Below are positions 26,919 through 35,830 of a stretch of DNA of 64,000 nt, piece by piece. This stretch comes from DASQPR01 sp963831705 (GTDB taxonomy: Bacteria > Actinomycetota > Actinomycetes > Mycobacteriales > Micromonosporaceae). Below the pieces are notes generated by a model that saw only the letters and a list, made by a program, of their open reading frames with translations, made no database searches and was not told the origin of the DNA. The position numbers and the translations under genes are program-made. The stretch is from assembly GCA_963831705.1 (NCBI GenBank), contig CAWHRE010000010.1, positions 1,922,001 through 1,986,000 of the forward strand. Reading direction: 5' to 3'. How positions within the stretch are numbered: position 1 is the stretch's first letter; each line of letters opens with the position of its first letter.

Positions 26919-28073
26919 CTAGTAGGACTTCTCCTGGCCGAGCACGTGCTGCGAGACGTAGTTGAGGATCATCTCGCGGGACACCGGTGCGATCCTCCCG
27001 GCACGTACGCCGCCGAGCAGAGTCGCCACGCCGTACTCGGTGGTCATGCCGTTGCCGCCGTGCGCCTGGATCGCGGTGTCCACGGCGAGCGCGGCGGCGT
27101 CGGCAGCGGCGTACTTCGCCATGTTGGCGGCGACCCCGGCCTCCAGATCACGGCCTTCGTCGTAGAGACCGGCCGCCTTGTAGACCATCAACTTGGCGAG
27201 TTCGACCTGGATCTGCGCGTGCGCGAGCGGGTGCGAAACGCCCTGGTGGCTGCCGATCGTCCGGCCCCAGACCTTGCGAGATGCCGTGTACGCGGCGGCT
27301 CGGGACAGCGCGTACCGGCCGGTGCCGACGCTCATCGCGGCGACCGTGATCCGCTCTGGGTTGAGCCCGCTGAACAACGCGGGAAGCCCGGAGTCGCCGT
27401 CGCCGATGAGCGCGTCTCCGGGTACGCGTACGTCGTCGAGGTAGACCATCCACTGGTTCTCCGGCGACACGATCTCCATGTCGATTTTGGACTTCGTCAG
27501 TCCGGTCGCGTCCGTGGGCACCAGGAACAGCGCTGGAACCAACCGGTCTTCCGCCATCGTGCGCGCGACGACCAGCATGTACGGCGCCTCGTCGACGCCG
27601 GAGATGAAGCACTTCCGGCCGGAGATGACCCAGTCCGTACCGTCCCGTTGGGCGGTCGTGCCGAGCCGGTGGAAGTTGGAGCCGGCCTCCGGCTCGGTGA
27701 TCGCGAAGACGCACTTGAGCGAACCGTCGGCGAAGCCCGGCAGCAGGTCCTTGCGCTGTGCCTCGGTGCCGTGCTTCGCGATGATCGTGGCGACGATCGC
27801 CGGCGACACCACGAGCAGGAGCAGCGGCGAACCGGCGGCGGCCAGTTCCTCGGTCACGATCGCGAGTTCGGTGATGCCGCCGCCACCGCCGCCGTACTCC
27901 TCCGGGATGCTGCAGCCGAGGTAACCGAGCTGCCCGGCCTCGGCCCACAACTCGGTGGTGTGTTCGCCTGTCTTTGCTTTGTCGACGTAGTACTTGTGGC
28001 CGTACTTCGCGCCGAGGATCGCTACCGCGGCGTGAAGTGACGACTGTTCCGGTGTTAGATCGAACGTGGCCAT
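26919..28073 (-). CDS. acyl-CoA dehydrogenase of the AtuA/carboxylase operon
   Basis: 384 residues, FAD flavoprotein that introduces an alpha,beta double bond into an acyl-CoA. Family marks: CSIPEEYGGGGGG, FAITEPEAGSN and ISGRKCFISG, GRTIGSHQGVSHPLA, and QAHGGNGMTTEYG. The segment where medium-chain enzymes carry the catalytic glutamate reads APVSREMILNYVSQ, so the base may be elsewhere, as in isovaleryl-CoA dehydrogenase. It is last of the operon, 25 bases behind the carboxylase alpha gene. With a biotin carboxylase and AtuA-like protein the likely substrate is a branched acyl-CoA (isovaleryl or citronellyl type). Confidence 0.92.
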   Translation of the reverse strand: MATFDLTPEQSSLHAAVAILGAKYGHKYYVDKAKTGEHTTELWAEAGQLGYLGCSIPEEYGGGGGGITELAIVTEELAAAGSPLLLLVVSPAIVATIIAKHGTEAQRKDLLPGFADGSLKCVFAITEPEAGSNFHRLGTTAQRDGTDWVISGRKCFISGVDEAPYMLVVARTMAEDRLVPALFLVPTDATGLTKSKIDMEIVSPENQWMVYLDDVRVPGDALIGDGDSGLPALFSGLNPERITVAAMSVGTGRYALSRAAAYTASRKVWGRTIGSHQGVSHPLAHAQIQVELAKLMVYKAAGLYDEGRDLEAGVAANMAKYAAADAAALAVDTAIQAHGGNGMTTEYGVATLLGGVRAGRIAPVSREMILNYVSQHVLGQEKSY

Positions 28074-28098
28074 GAGGGGTTTGGCCTCTCTGTGAGAA

Positions 28099-30132
28099 CT
28101 AGTCGGGGGTGATGACGGCGAGAACCGTCCCGGTATCGACTTGGGCGCCGACGGTGACCGGCAAGGACGCGACGGTCCCGGACGCGGGCGCGTGTACCGC
28201 GTGTTCCATCTTCATTGCTTCGAGCGTGAGCAGCAGTTCACCGGCGGCGACCCGCTGACCCGGTACGACGAATACCCGACCGACCGCACCCGGAAGCGGC
28301 GCGTGCAGCGTGCCTTCGACCGTGTCGTGTGATTCCGGCACCGGAAAACGTGGGAGCTCGGTAAGCGTCACCGAACCTTCGGTGCTGTCCACGTAGGAGA
28401 CATCGCCGATCCGGTTGACCAGGAAGTCGACCCGAATGCCGGCGACGTCGAGGCTGACCCGATCGGCCGTCGCGGATACCACGGCAACCGGTGGATGCGC
28501 GTCCGGATCGGCCTGATCGTGTACGCCCGGCAGCCCGGCCTCGTCACGATCGACACCGCGTACCGACCATGAGGCGAGGTTGCCGGACCGGTCGAATCGG
28601 TACGTGACGCTGACCGTGTCGGCCGGACCAACGTATGCGACGATTTGCGGTACGCCACCGACGTTGCGCCATCCGATCGGCAGTCCGGCGCTCAGGCCAC
28701 CGTGCTGTGCAGCACGTCGTCGAGCGGCCGAGGCGAGCGCGGCCGCCAGACAGGACAGTTTCGCGGTGTCCATCGACGACACGAGCGGCGCGAAGACCTC
28801 GGGGTGTCGATCGAGGAAGCTCGTGTCGATGCCGCCGGAGCGGAACGAGGGATGGCGCAGAACGCGTACCAGCAGATCTCGGTTGGTCACAACGCCGTGG
28901 ATCTGCGCCCGCGCGAGCGTCGACGCGAGCAGACGCGCTGCCTCAGCGCGAGTCGGCGCCCATGCGATCAGCTTGGCCAACATCGGGTCGTAGTGCACGC
29001 CGATCACGGCGCCGTCTTGGACGCCGGAGTCGAGCCGCAGGCCGGGTGCCTGCAGTGGCCGAAACTCGGAGACGATCTCGGGTACGTGGAACCGGTGCAG
29101 CGTGCCGGTGGACGGCAACCAGGCGAGGCCCGGATCCTCGGCGTAAATGCGTGCCTCGATCGCGTGACCGCGCAGGGGAAGCCCGGTACCTTCGAACGGC
29201 AACGGGCCGCCTTCCGCGACGATGATCTGCAGCCGGACGAAGTCGGTACCGACCACGGCTTCGGTGATCGCGTGTTCCACCTGCAGGCGGGTGTTCATCT
29301 CCAGGAAGTAGAACTCCCCGGACGGTTCGAGCAGGTATTCGACCGTACCGGCGCCAACGTATCCGACCGCGCTGGCGACTGCGATCGTGGCTTCGGCCAG
29401 CCGGGCCCGCATCGTCGGCGTGACCACCGGCGACGGCGTTTCCTCGATGATTTTCTGGTGACGACGCTGGATCGAGCACTCGCGCTCGCCGAACGTCATG
29501 ATGTTGCCTTCGTTGTCCGCCATCAGCTGGACTTCGATGTGCCGGGCGCGTTCGATGTAGCGCTCGCAGAAGACCGTACCGTCGCCGAATGCGCTTGCGG
29601 CTTCGCGGCGGCAGGCGGCGACTGCCTCGGCCAGCTGCGCCGGATCACGTGCGATGCGCATGCCGCGACCGCCGCCGCCCGCGGACGCCTTCACCATCAC
29701 CGGGAATTCGTCGACCTGGCTCGGATCGATCCAGGTGGGCAGCAGCGGCAGACCGGCTTCGGCCATCCGCTGCTTCGCCTCGATCTTCGATCCCATGATC
29801 GCGATCGTCTTCGGGTTCGGACCGATCCAGGTCAGCCCGGCGTCGATCACCGCCTCGGCGAAGTCGGCGCGCTCCGAAAGGAATCCGTAGCCCGGGTGGA
29901 TCGCGTCCGCGCCGGCCCGGCGGGCCGCGTTGATGATCAGGTCACCGCGCAGGTACGTCGCGGTCGGCGCGTTTCCGGGCAGGTGTACGGAGTAATCAGC
30001 CTCGGCGACGTGTGCCGATTGGTCGTCGGCGTCGGAGTAGACCGCAACGGTCTCGATACCCATAGCCCGGCAGGTCGCGAAGATACGGCGGGCAATCTCG
30101 CCGCGGTTCGCGACCAACAATCTGCGAATCAT
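28099..30132 (-). CDS. acyl-CoA carboxylase alpha subunit (biotin carboxylase + biotin carrier)
   Basis: 677 residues. ATP-dependent carboxylation of biotin, then transfer through the beta subunit. N-terminal MIRRLLVANRGEIARRIFA, ATP-grasp loop ASAGGGGRGMRIA, FLEMNTRLQVEHAITE, and the C-terminal lipoyl-type domain with biotinylated lysine in LEAMKMEH (about residue 640). AGGAG precedes ATG 30132 by a few bases. It starts 27 bases after the beta subunit. Methylcrotonyl-, geranyl- and propionyl-CoA carboxylases look alike at this level; the AtuA-like gene favours methylcrotonyl or geranyl type. Confidence 0.93.
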   Translation of the reverse strand: MIRRLLVANRGEIARRIFATCRAMGIETVAVYSDADDQSAHVAEADYSVHLPGNAPTATYLRGDLIINAARRAGADAIHPGYGFLSERADFAEAVIDAGLTWIGPNPKTIAIMGSKIEAKQRMAEAGLPLLPTWIDPSQVDEFPVMVKASAGGGGRGMRIARDPAQLAEAVAACRREAASAFGDGTVFCERYIERARHIEVQLMADNEGNIMTFGERECSIQRRHQKIIEETPSPVVTPTMRARLAEATIAVASAVGYVGAGTVEYLLEPSGEFYFLEMNTRLQVEHAITEAVVGTDFVRLQIIVAEGGPLPFEGTGLPLRGHAIEARIYAEDPGLAWLPSTGTLHRFHVPEIVSEFRPLQAPGLRLDSGVQDGAVIGVHYDPMLAKLIAWAPTRAEAARLLASTLARAQIHGVVTNRDLLVRVLRHPSFRSGGIDTSFLDRHPEVFAPLVSSMDTAKLSCLAAALASAARRRAAQHGGLSAGLPIGWRNVGGVPQIVAYVGPADTVSVTYRFDRSGNLASWSVRGVDRDEAGLPGVHDQADPDAHPPVAVVSATADRVSLDVAGIRVDFLVNRIGDVSYVDSTEGSVTLTELPRFPVPESHDTVEGTLHAPLPGAVGRVFVVPGQRVAAGELLLTLEAMKMEHAVHAPASGTVASLPVTVGAQVDTGTVLAVITPD

Positions 30133-30158
30133 GTCGATCTCCTCTTAGAACGCCCGGA

Positions 30159-31760
30159 CTACATTCGGAAGACGCCGAAGCCCTCGGCGCCCCGAACCGG
30201 TCCACTGTGGATCGCCGACAAGCAGATGCCGAGGATCGTGCGGGTGTCCCGCGGGTCGATGACACCGTCGTCGTACAGCCGCCCGGACAGGAAAAGCGCG
30301 CCGGACTGCTCGTCGATCTGCGACGTGACCATTTTCTTCATGACTTCATCGGAGTCGGCGTCGAACTCGCGCCCGGTCGCCGCGGCGGTCTGGCGCGCGA
30401 TGATCGACAGCACGCCCGCGAGCTGCGCCGATCCCATCACCGCCGATCGCGCGTTCGGCCAGGTGAAGAGGAATCGAGGATCGAACGCGCGTCCGCACAT
30501 GCCGTAGTTTCCGGCCCCATACGACGCTCCGATGTTGACGGTCAGATGCGGTACGCGCGAATTCGCCACCGCGTTGATCATCTGAGCGCCGTGCTTGATG
30601 ATGCCTTCCTGCTCGTACTGGGTGCCGACCATGTAACCGGTCGTGTTCTGCAGGAACAGCAGCGGCGTGTCGGAAGCGTTCGCGAGCTGGATGAACTGGG
30701 CAGCTTTCTGCGACTCTTCGGAGAACAGCACGCCGCGTGCGTTCGCGAGCACGCCGATCGGGTACCCGTGAATCGACGCCCACCCGGTCACCAACGACGT
30801 GCCGTACAGCGGCTTGAACTCGTCGAAATCGCTGCCGTCCACGACCCGAGCGAGGACTTCGCGCGGATCGAACGGCACCCGGAGGTCGGCCGACGCGATC
30901 GCGATCAGGTCCTCGACGTCATACTTCGGCTCGATCGGGTATTGGGCCCGGGGCGGCGGCCCGAGCTTGCGCCAGTTCAGACGCGACACCGTCATCCGGG
31001 CCAGCCGGATCGCGTCGCGCTCGTCGGTAGCCAAGAAGTCGGCGAGGCCGGACTTCGTTGCGTGCATCGAGGCACCACCGAGCGACTCGTCGTCGGTCAC
31101 CTCGCCGGTCGCCATCTTCACCAGCGGCGGCCCGGCGAGATAAACGCTGGCCTGGTTCTTTACGAAGATCGTGTAGTCCGACATGCCCGGCAAGTACGCG
31201 CCGCCGGCGGTCGCGTTGCCGAACACCACCGCGATCGTGGGCAGCCGCTCGGCGCTCGCGTTCGTGAGGTCACGGAACACCTTGCCGCCCGGGATGAAAA
31301 TCTCCGCCTGGGCCGGCAGATCGGCCCCGCCGGATTCCACCAGGTTGATGATCGGCAGCCGGTTCTTCGCGGCAATCTCGCCGAGGCGGTTGCTCTTACG
31401 CAATGTGATCGGGTTGACCGCCCCGCCGCGTACGGTCGGGTCGTTCGCGATCACCATGCATTCGACGCCCTCGATCACGCCGATGCCGCCGACGATCGAC
31501 GCGCCGACCGGGTAGTCGGTCGCGAATCCGGCGACCGGGCACAGCTCCAGAAATGGCGTGTCCCGGTCGACCAGCAGCTCGATCCGCTCACGCGGAAGCA
31601 GCCGTCCGCGTGCGTGATGCCTGGTCACGTACTTCTCGCCACCGCCGGCTCGCGCCGTGTTCAGCGCGTCGTCCAGTTCAGCCAGCCGATCCAGCATCGC
31701 GCTTTGGTTGTCCAGATAGGACGACGCGCGTGGGTCGACGGCCGTACTCAAGATCGGCAT
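30159..31760 (-). CDS. acyl-CoA carboxylase beta subunit (carboxyltransferase)
   Basis: 533 residues from ATG 31760 (MPILSTAVDPRASSYLDNQ) with GAGGA nine bases before. Carboxyltransferase halves are visible: HHARGRLLPRERIELLVD and GGSGAxxG-like ESGGADLPAQAEIF / NATAGGAYLPGMSDY in the first, and FLQNTTGYMVGTQYEQEGI and GASYGAGNYGMCGRAFDPRF in the second. The last of these is characteristic of methylcrotonyl-CoA and geranyl-CoA carboxylases rather than propionyl-CoA carboxylase. This supports leucine/isovalerate or acyclic terpene breakdown. Confidence 0.92.
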   Translation of the reverse strand: MPILSTAVDPRASSYLDNQSAMLDRLAELDDALNTARAGGGEKYVTRHHARGRLLPRERIELLVDRDTPFLELCPVAGFATDYPVGASIVGGIGVIEGVECMVIANDPTVRGGAVNPITLRKSNRLGEIAAKNRLPIINLVESGGADLPAQAEIFIPGGKVFRDLTNASAERLPTIAVVFGNATAGGAYLPGMSDYTIFVKNQASVYLAGPPLVKMATGEVTDDESLGGASMHATKSGLADFLATDERDAIRLARMTVSRLNWRKLGPPPRAQYPIEPKYDVEDLIAIASADLRVPFDPREVLARVVDGSDFDEFKPLYGTSLVTGWASIHGYPIGVLANARGVLFSEESQKAAQFIQLANASDTPLLFLQNTTGYMVGTQYEQEGIIKHGAQMINAVANSRVPHLTVNIGASYGAGNYGMCGRAFDPRFLFTWPNARSAVMGSAQLAGVLSIIARQTAAATGREFDADSDEVMKKMVTSQIDEQSGALFLSGRLYDDGVIDPRDTRTILGICLSAIHSGPVRGAEGFGVFRM

Positions 31761-31914
31761 TAGGTCCTCGCTTTTCGGGGGGTGGCACTCGACTGCACAG
31801 TGCGCGGCATCGGCCGTTCGGTTGGCCGAGCCGGTACACCCGTCTGCCCCCTGGCTAACGACTCGTACCCGGCCGCGACACGCGCGGCACGTCCGATTTG
31901 TGGCATAGGGCGGC

Positions 31915-33708
31915 TCATCGGAGATCCACCGGAACCTCCACGATCCGGGATCGCAGCAGCTCACCAAGCGCTTTGGCCTGTGGATCGAATCGGGTCGAAC
32001 CGCCGACACCGTCGCCCAGAATTCCGTGGATCACGAAGTTGATCGCGAGCAGATTCGGAAGCTCGTACCGATCGATCACAAGATCACGCGCTTCCGGCAG
32101 AAGCTCGCGCAGCCGGTCAACCGTGATCTCCGCGATGAGCCATGCGTAGGCGGGGTCATTGCGAACCCACAACCCGATGTTCGCGTCCGCCCCTTTGTCC
32201 CCTGACCGCGCGCCAACTACTTCGCCAAGCGCCCGCTTCCCCACAAGACCCATGTTGATCCTGGAGTTAGTTGGCACCTGCTGCGACAGCAGCGAATGCT
32301 GCGGAGCGACGGCGTGTCGTTCAAATAACTCCAGGATCAACTTCGGCGGCGGGTCGATCTTGACCTGGGTACCGTCCGGGTGGATCGCGGTATGCGCTAC
32401 CTCGTCCTGGCCGATCGTGGTGGATTCGAAGATCGCATACGGCGATGCGTCGCTCGGGACCGTGGTCAGCGTCGCGCCCGGGTAAGACCCAAGAGCCAGC
32501 GCCACGGCCGCCTGCGAAAACTCGCGGCCCGCGCGCTTCGGATCAAGATCCTTTATGTGTACGTGCAACAGCGCACTAGCAGCCTCCGTGCTCATCCTCG
32601 CCGGGTCGCCTTCGGCGAGGCCGCTTCCGGCACTATCGGTCCGGGCCAGGTCGTAGCTCAAACGTCCGGCACCCTCGGCATCGTTGACCTCGGCTCCGGC
32701 GCGTGTAGCGTCGGCGGCCTCGGCAAGGGTGCGCGCGGTTCCGGTGGTCTCGGTTGTGGCGAGCGCGGCATCGAGCTGGGCTCGCACGAGTGCGGCCTTC
32801 GTTTCGATGTCGAGGCCGGTCAGCACGAACGTCATCGAGTTCCGGAATCCGCCGAGCCGGGTCACGCCGACCTTGAGCGTCGGCGGTGGTGGCGAGCCCT
32901 TTACGCCGCTCACGTTGACGCGATCGGGTCCGGCCTCGACGAGCCGGATCGTGTCGAAATGCGCGACGACATCCGGACCGAGATAGGCCGGTGCGCCGAT
33001 CTCGTACAGGAGTTGGGCGGTGACCGTGCCGATCGTGACTGCGCCGCCGGTACCGGGGTGCTTCGTGATCGTGGCCGAGCCGTCCGCCGCGATCTCCGCG
33101 ATCGGGAATCCTGGATGCCGGAGGTCCGCGATCTCGGTGAAGAACGCGTAGTTGCCGCCGGTCGCCTGCGTACCGCATTCCAGCACATGACCGGCGACGG
33201 TGGCACCGGCGAGCGCATCCAAGTCGTCCCGGCCCCAGCCGTAATGCGCGATCGCCGGGCCGACCACGAGCGATGCGTCCGTAACCCGGCCGGTGACGAC
33301 GATGTTCGCGCCGGCTTGGAGGCAGTCCGCGATGCCGAACGCACCGAGGTACGCGTTCGCGGTCAACCCGGTCGTCGGTACCGCGTCGCCGGTCACCACA
33401 CCGACCCGTACGCGCCGGTCGAGTTTGCGCAGCTCGTCGGCGAGCGCGTGGGGGTTCAGGCCACCGGCGTTGACGACGATCGTGACGTCGCGTTCCAGGG
33501 CCAGTTCGAGACACGTACGCATCTGGCGGAGGAACGTCTTTGCGTACCCGGTGGTGGGATCCTTGGCCCGGTCCTTGCCGAGGATCCCCATCGTCAGTTC
33601 GGCGAGGTAGTCCCCGGTCAGTACGTCCAGCGGGCCGCCGGACAGCATCTCGGCGAACGCTTCGAACCGGTCGCCGTAGAACCCGGACGCGTTGCCGATC
33701 CGGATCAC
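31915..33708 (-). CDS. AtuA-family protein (DUF1446) with a palindromic repeat inserted in frame
   Basis: 597 residues from GTG 33708, overlapping the TIGR03084 gene by GTGA. The main domain (about 1-455) starts IRIGNASGFYGDRFEAF and contains VVNAGGLNPHAL and VVTGRVTDASLVVGPA, typical of AtuA-like proteins needed for acyclic terpene or related acyl-CoA use; the exact reaction is unknown. The C-terminal domain begins EVVGARSGDKGADANIGLW. Between them about 29 residues (LILELFERHAV...TNSRIN) are encoded by an 88-bp palindromic repeat (32254-32341) found elsewhere outside genes. The frame stays open, so the product is probably made with an extra linker. Confidence 0.88.
   Translation of the reverse strand: MIRIGNASGFYGDRFEAFAEMLSGGPLDVLTGDYLAELTMGILGKDRAKDPTTGYAKTFLRQMRTCLELALERDVTIVVNAGGLNPHALADELRKLDRRVRVGVVTGDAVPTTGLTANAYLGAFGIADCLQAGANIVVTGRVTDASLVVGPAIAHYGWGRDDLDALAGATVAGHVLECGTQATGGNYAFFTEIADLRHPGFPIAEIAADGSATITKHPGTGGAVTIGTVTAQLLYEIGAPAYLGPDVVAHFDTIRLVEAGPDRVNVSGVKGSPPPPTLKVGVTRLGGFRNSMTFVLTGLDIETKAALVRAQLDAALATTETTGTARTLAEAADATRAGAEVNDAEGAGRLSYDLARTDSAGSGLAEGDPARMSTEAASALLHVHIKDLDPKRAGREFSQAAVALALGSYPGATLTTVPSDASPYAIFESTTIGQDEVAHTAIHPDGTQVKIDPPPKLILELFERHAVAPQHSLLSQQVPTNSRINMGLVGKRALGEVVGARSGDKGADANIGLWVRNDPAYAWLIAEITVDRLRELLPEARDLVIDRYELPNLLAINFVIHGILGDGVGGSTRFDPQAKALGELLRSRIVEVPVDLR
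32254..32341. repeat. palindromic dispersed repeat, enlarged copy 2, inside a coding region
   Basis: Arms GTTGATCCTGGAGTTA and TAACTCCAGGATCAAC pair perfectly over 16 bp. The core shares GAGCGACGGCGTGTCGT with copies 1 and 3, plus 27 extra bases with their own short inverted repeat (CTGCTG...CAGCAG). It is translated on the minus strand as a linker of the AtuA-like protein. Confidence 0.92.
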
Positions 33709-34568
33709 GTGCCGTTCTCCAGCCGCGTCGCCTCTTCCGAAGACTTCGGCGTTGGCTTCGTGATTGGAGCGTGCGACGCGGCGCCTTTCGGCAGCGGCGG
33801 CCGCGGTCGACCGGGTGGTCCGGCGAATGTTTGTGCTACGTCGAGCCAGGCGTCGGCGACGTTGCCGATCGCCACGAGCTTGACGTCATCACGATGCCGT
33901 CGGTGCGTAGCGACCAGGCAGAACTCCTCGGCCGTACCGGTGAGGCGGTCGGTTGCATCCTCGGGGCCATAAGCCCATAGGGAGCCATCGGGCGCTTCGA
34001 GTTCGAGCCTGACTTCCGCGTCCGGAACCGGCCGCCCGTTGGCCGCAAAGCTGAATCCGAACGTACGGACGGCCAGGAACACCACGTGCCGCAGCCGGTT
34101 GGTCGCCGGCATCCGTACGCCGAGCGTGTCCGCGATGTCGGTGCCGTGTGCCCAGGTCTCCATCACGCGGCCGGTCGCCATCGAGATCGGGGACATGGTT
34201 ACCCCGTACCACGGCAGTTTGATGTTCGGTGGCGCCGTGGCCAGAGCCGACCTCAGCGCCGTGCGCCCGGCGCGCCAGCGGTTGAGCAGTTCGCTCGGGG
34301 ACACCAAGCCCTCGACGGCCGCGCGATCGACGAACCCGTCTGGATCGTCTACGGCGATCGCGAGCGCTTGGTGGAACGCGTCCGCGTCGGTGGCAGAGAG
34401 GTACGCGACGCTATCCGTCCAAGCTAGATGGGATATCTGATGGGCGATCGTCCAGCCGTCGGCCGGCGTGGAAAGTGACCACATACGGTCTGGAACGTCG
34501 GCGACGATCGCGTCCAGCGCAGCCGATTCGGCATCGAGATCGTCGAGTAGGACGGAGATGTCAGGCAC
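33705..34568 (-). CDS. TIGR03084 family protein (mycothiol-dependent isomerase-like fold)
   Basis: 287 residues from GTG 34568 (PDISVLLDDLDAESAALDAI). The N-terminal helical DinB/MDMPI-like domain shows TPADGWTIAHQISHLAWTD, whose histidines fit the metal site together with the later ETWAHGTDIAD. The C-terminal part (VRLELEAPDGSLWAYGPEDA and LTGTAEEFCLVATHRRHRDD) matches the sterol-carrier-like half of this family. It usually neighbours AtuA-like and carboxylase genes. It overlaps the TetR gene by 8 bases and the AtuA gene by 4, so it is second in the operon. Confidence 0.85.
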   Translation of the reverse strand: MPDISVLLDDLDAESAALDAIVADVPDRMWSLSTPADGWTIAHQISHLAWTDSVAYLSATDADAFHQALAIAVDDPDGFVDRAAVEGLVSPSELLNRWRAGRTALRSALATAPPNIKLPWYGVTMSPISMATGRVMETWAHGTDIADTLGVRMPATNRLRHVVFLAVRTFGFSFAANGRPVPDAEVRLELEAPDGSLWAYGPEDATDRLTGTAEEFCLVATHRRHRDDVKLVAIGNVADAWLDVAQTFAGPPGRPRPPLPKGAASHAPITKPTPKSSEEATRLENGT

Positions 34569-35154
34569 GTGGGCTCCCGATGACGGCGGCGAGATGCTGT
34601 GTCCAGTCGTGTAGCAGTGCGCTGCGCCGCCCTGAGTCGTCACTGAGCAGGTTCGCGACGCCGAGTCCGCGCATGAGTTCGAGCGTGGTCTGGATGGCGT
34701 TGCGGACATCGGCTCGAGAATCGTCGGCCCCGAGCAGATCGACCGTGAGCCGGTAAAGCTCGCGGCCGATCGTCGCCTCGAACGGCATCAGCGCGTCGCG
34801 CAGCCCGTCATCCGTACGTGCGGCCACCCACACCTCGAGCGCGGCTTGGAACAGCGGCCCGGTGAATGCGTTGGCGAGCAGGTCAACGACGTGTTCGGTG
34901 CGGTCCGGCAGGTCCGGCCGGTCGGCTGTCTCGGCACGCAGTTCGGCGGCCCGGCGAGTGGTGAGGTGTTCTACGGCGGCGAGGACGAGCGCCGACTTCG
35001 TCGGATAGTGGTGCAGTTGCGCGCCTCGGGACACGCCGGCGGTCTCGGCGACGATCGTGGTCGTGGTGCCCGACCAGCCGTACTTGATCAAGCAATCCAC
35101 GGTGGCGTCGAGCAACCGTTGCTGCGTAGCGCGACTGCGTTCCTGCTGGCTCAC
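34561..35154 (-). CDS. TetR-family regulator of the acyl-CoA operon
   Basis: 197 residues from GTG 35154 (SQQERSRATQQRLLDATVDC); an ATG-like upstream start at 35190 would begin inside the operator and is less likely. Helix-turn-helix: TTTTIVAETAGVSRGAQLHHYPTKSALV. The ligand domain is typical in size. It is the first gene of the operon, and a palindrome lies directly upstream, so it probably represses itself and the downstream genes until an acyl-CoA intermediate binds. Confidence 0.92.
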   Translation of the reverse strand: MSQQERSRATQQRLLDATVDCLIKYGWSGTTTTIVAETAGVSRGAQLHHYPTKSALVLAAVEHLTTRRAAELRAETADRPDLPDRTEHVVDLLANAFTGPLFQAALEVWVAARTDDGLRDALMPFEATIGRELYRLTVDLLGADDSRADVRNAIQTTLELMRGLGVANLLSDDSGRRSALLHDWTQHLAAVIGSPRA

Positions 35155-35175
35155 GCGATCCAGTTTCGTCGGCAA

Positions 35176-35203
35176 AAAACAAACAGTCAAGCCTGCTTGT
35201 TTT
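35176..35203. promoter_or_regulatory. probable TetR operator
   Basis: CAAGCCTGCTTG at 35188-35199 is a 5-bp-arm palindrome of the CAAGCnnGCTTG type common for actinobacterial fatty-acid TetR regulators. It is nested in a wider imperfect repeat (AAAACAAACAG with CTGCTTGTTTT). It lies 22 bases upstream of the TetR start. Confidence 0.7.
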
Positions 35204-35212
35204 TCACCGGTG

Positions 35213-35725
35213 TTATTCGCCGGTGGCGCCGTCGATCGCTTCGCGCAGAAAATCGGCGTGACCGTTGTGCCGCGCGTACTCCTCGATCATGTGGAGATAG
35301 ATCCACCGGAGCGTGCATCCGTCGGTCGGCGAGATCTCGTCGAGGTCGCGTCCGGCTACAGCGGCGCGGGATCGCTCGACGCTGACGAGGTAACTTGCCA
35401 GATCCTCGTCCGCTCGGGATGGATCAACGTTGTCGATCGCTGCGTTTTTCGGTCCGTCGACCGCGTACCCGTGAAAATAGACCTGGTCGGGCTGCTGGTC
35501 GTACTCGTGGAACCACGGCTCCACGGCGGACATGTGCCGGACCAGGCCGAGTAGCGAGAGCGTCGATGGCGGGCAGGCCACCCGTGCAAGCTGCTCCGGC
35601 GTGAGGCCGCTGCACTTCCACAGCAGCGTCTGCCGTTGAAAGTCGAGGCGCTGGTCGAGCGCGGTTCGCTCGTCGCGGACCAGTACGTCAGGTTCGGTAC
35701 GTTCGATTTCAGACCATGTCGACAT
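35213..35725 (-). CDS. DinB family protein (DUF664)
   Basis: 170 residues from ATG 35725. DUF664 features: LDFQRQTLLWKCSGLTPEQL, SLLGLVRHMSAVEPWFHEY with the first metal histidine, and LRWIYLHMIEEYARHNGHADFLRE with the others. Likely a metal-dependent thiol-transferase-like protein of unknown substrate. It lies just upstream of the TetR operator on the same strand but probably has its own promoter. A palindromic repeat separates it from crp. Confidence 0.88.
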   Translation of the reverse strand: MSTWSEIERTEPDVLVRDERTALDQRLDFQRQTLLWKCSGLTPEQLARVACPPSTLSLLGLVRHMSAVEPWFHEYDQQPDQVYFHGYAVDGPKNAAIDNVDPSRADEDLASYLVSVERSRAAVAGRDLDEISPTDGCTLRWIYLHMIEEYARHNGHADFLREAIDGATGE

Positions 35726-35756
35726 GTCGCCGACCCTAGATCAGCGCACCGACAAA

Positions 35757-35817
35757 GTTGATCCTGGAGTTATTCGCACGACACGCCGTCGGCGCGTCAA
35801 CCAACTCCAGGATCAAC
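35757..35817. repeat. 61-bp palindromic dispersed repeat, copy 3
   Basis: Same length as copy 1 and nearly identical to its counterpart when reversed: 15-bp arms and a core with GACGGCGTGTCGTGC. It starts 14 bases past the crp stop and lies before the DinB gene start. Confidence 0.9.
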
Positions 35818-35830
35818 AGGGTTTTGGGAG

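Noticed and set aside
28645..30507. 620-codon plus-strand open frame opposite the carboxylase alpha gene
   Set aside because: Antisense shadow of a clear biotin carboxylase; no start signal or recognisable domain.
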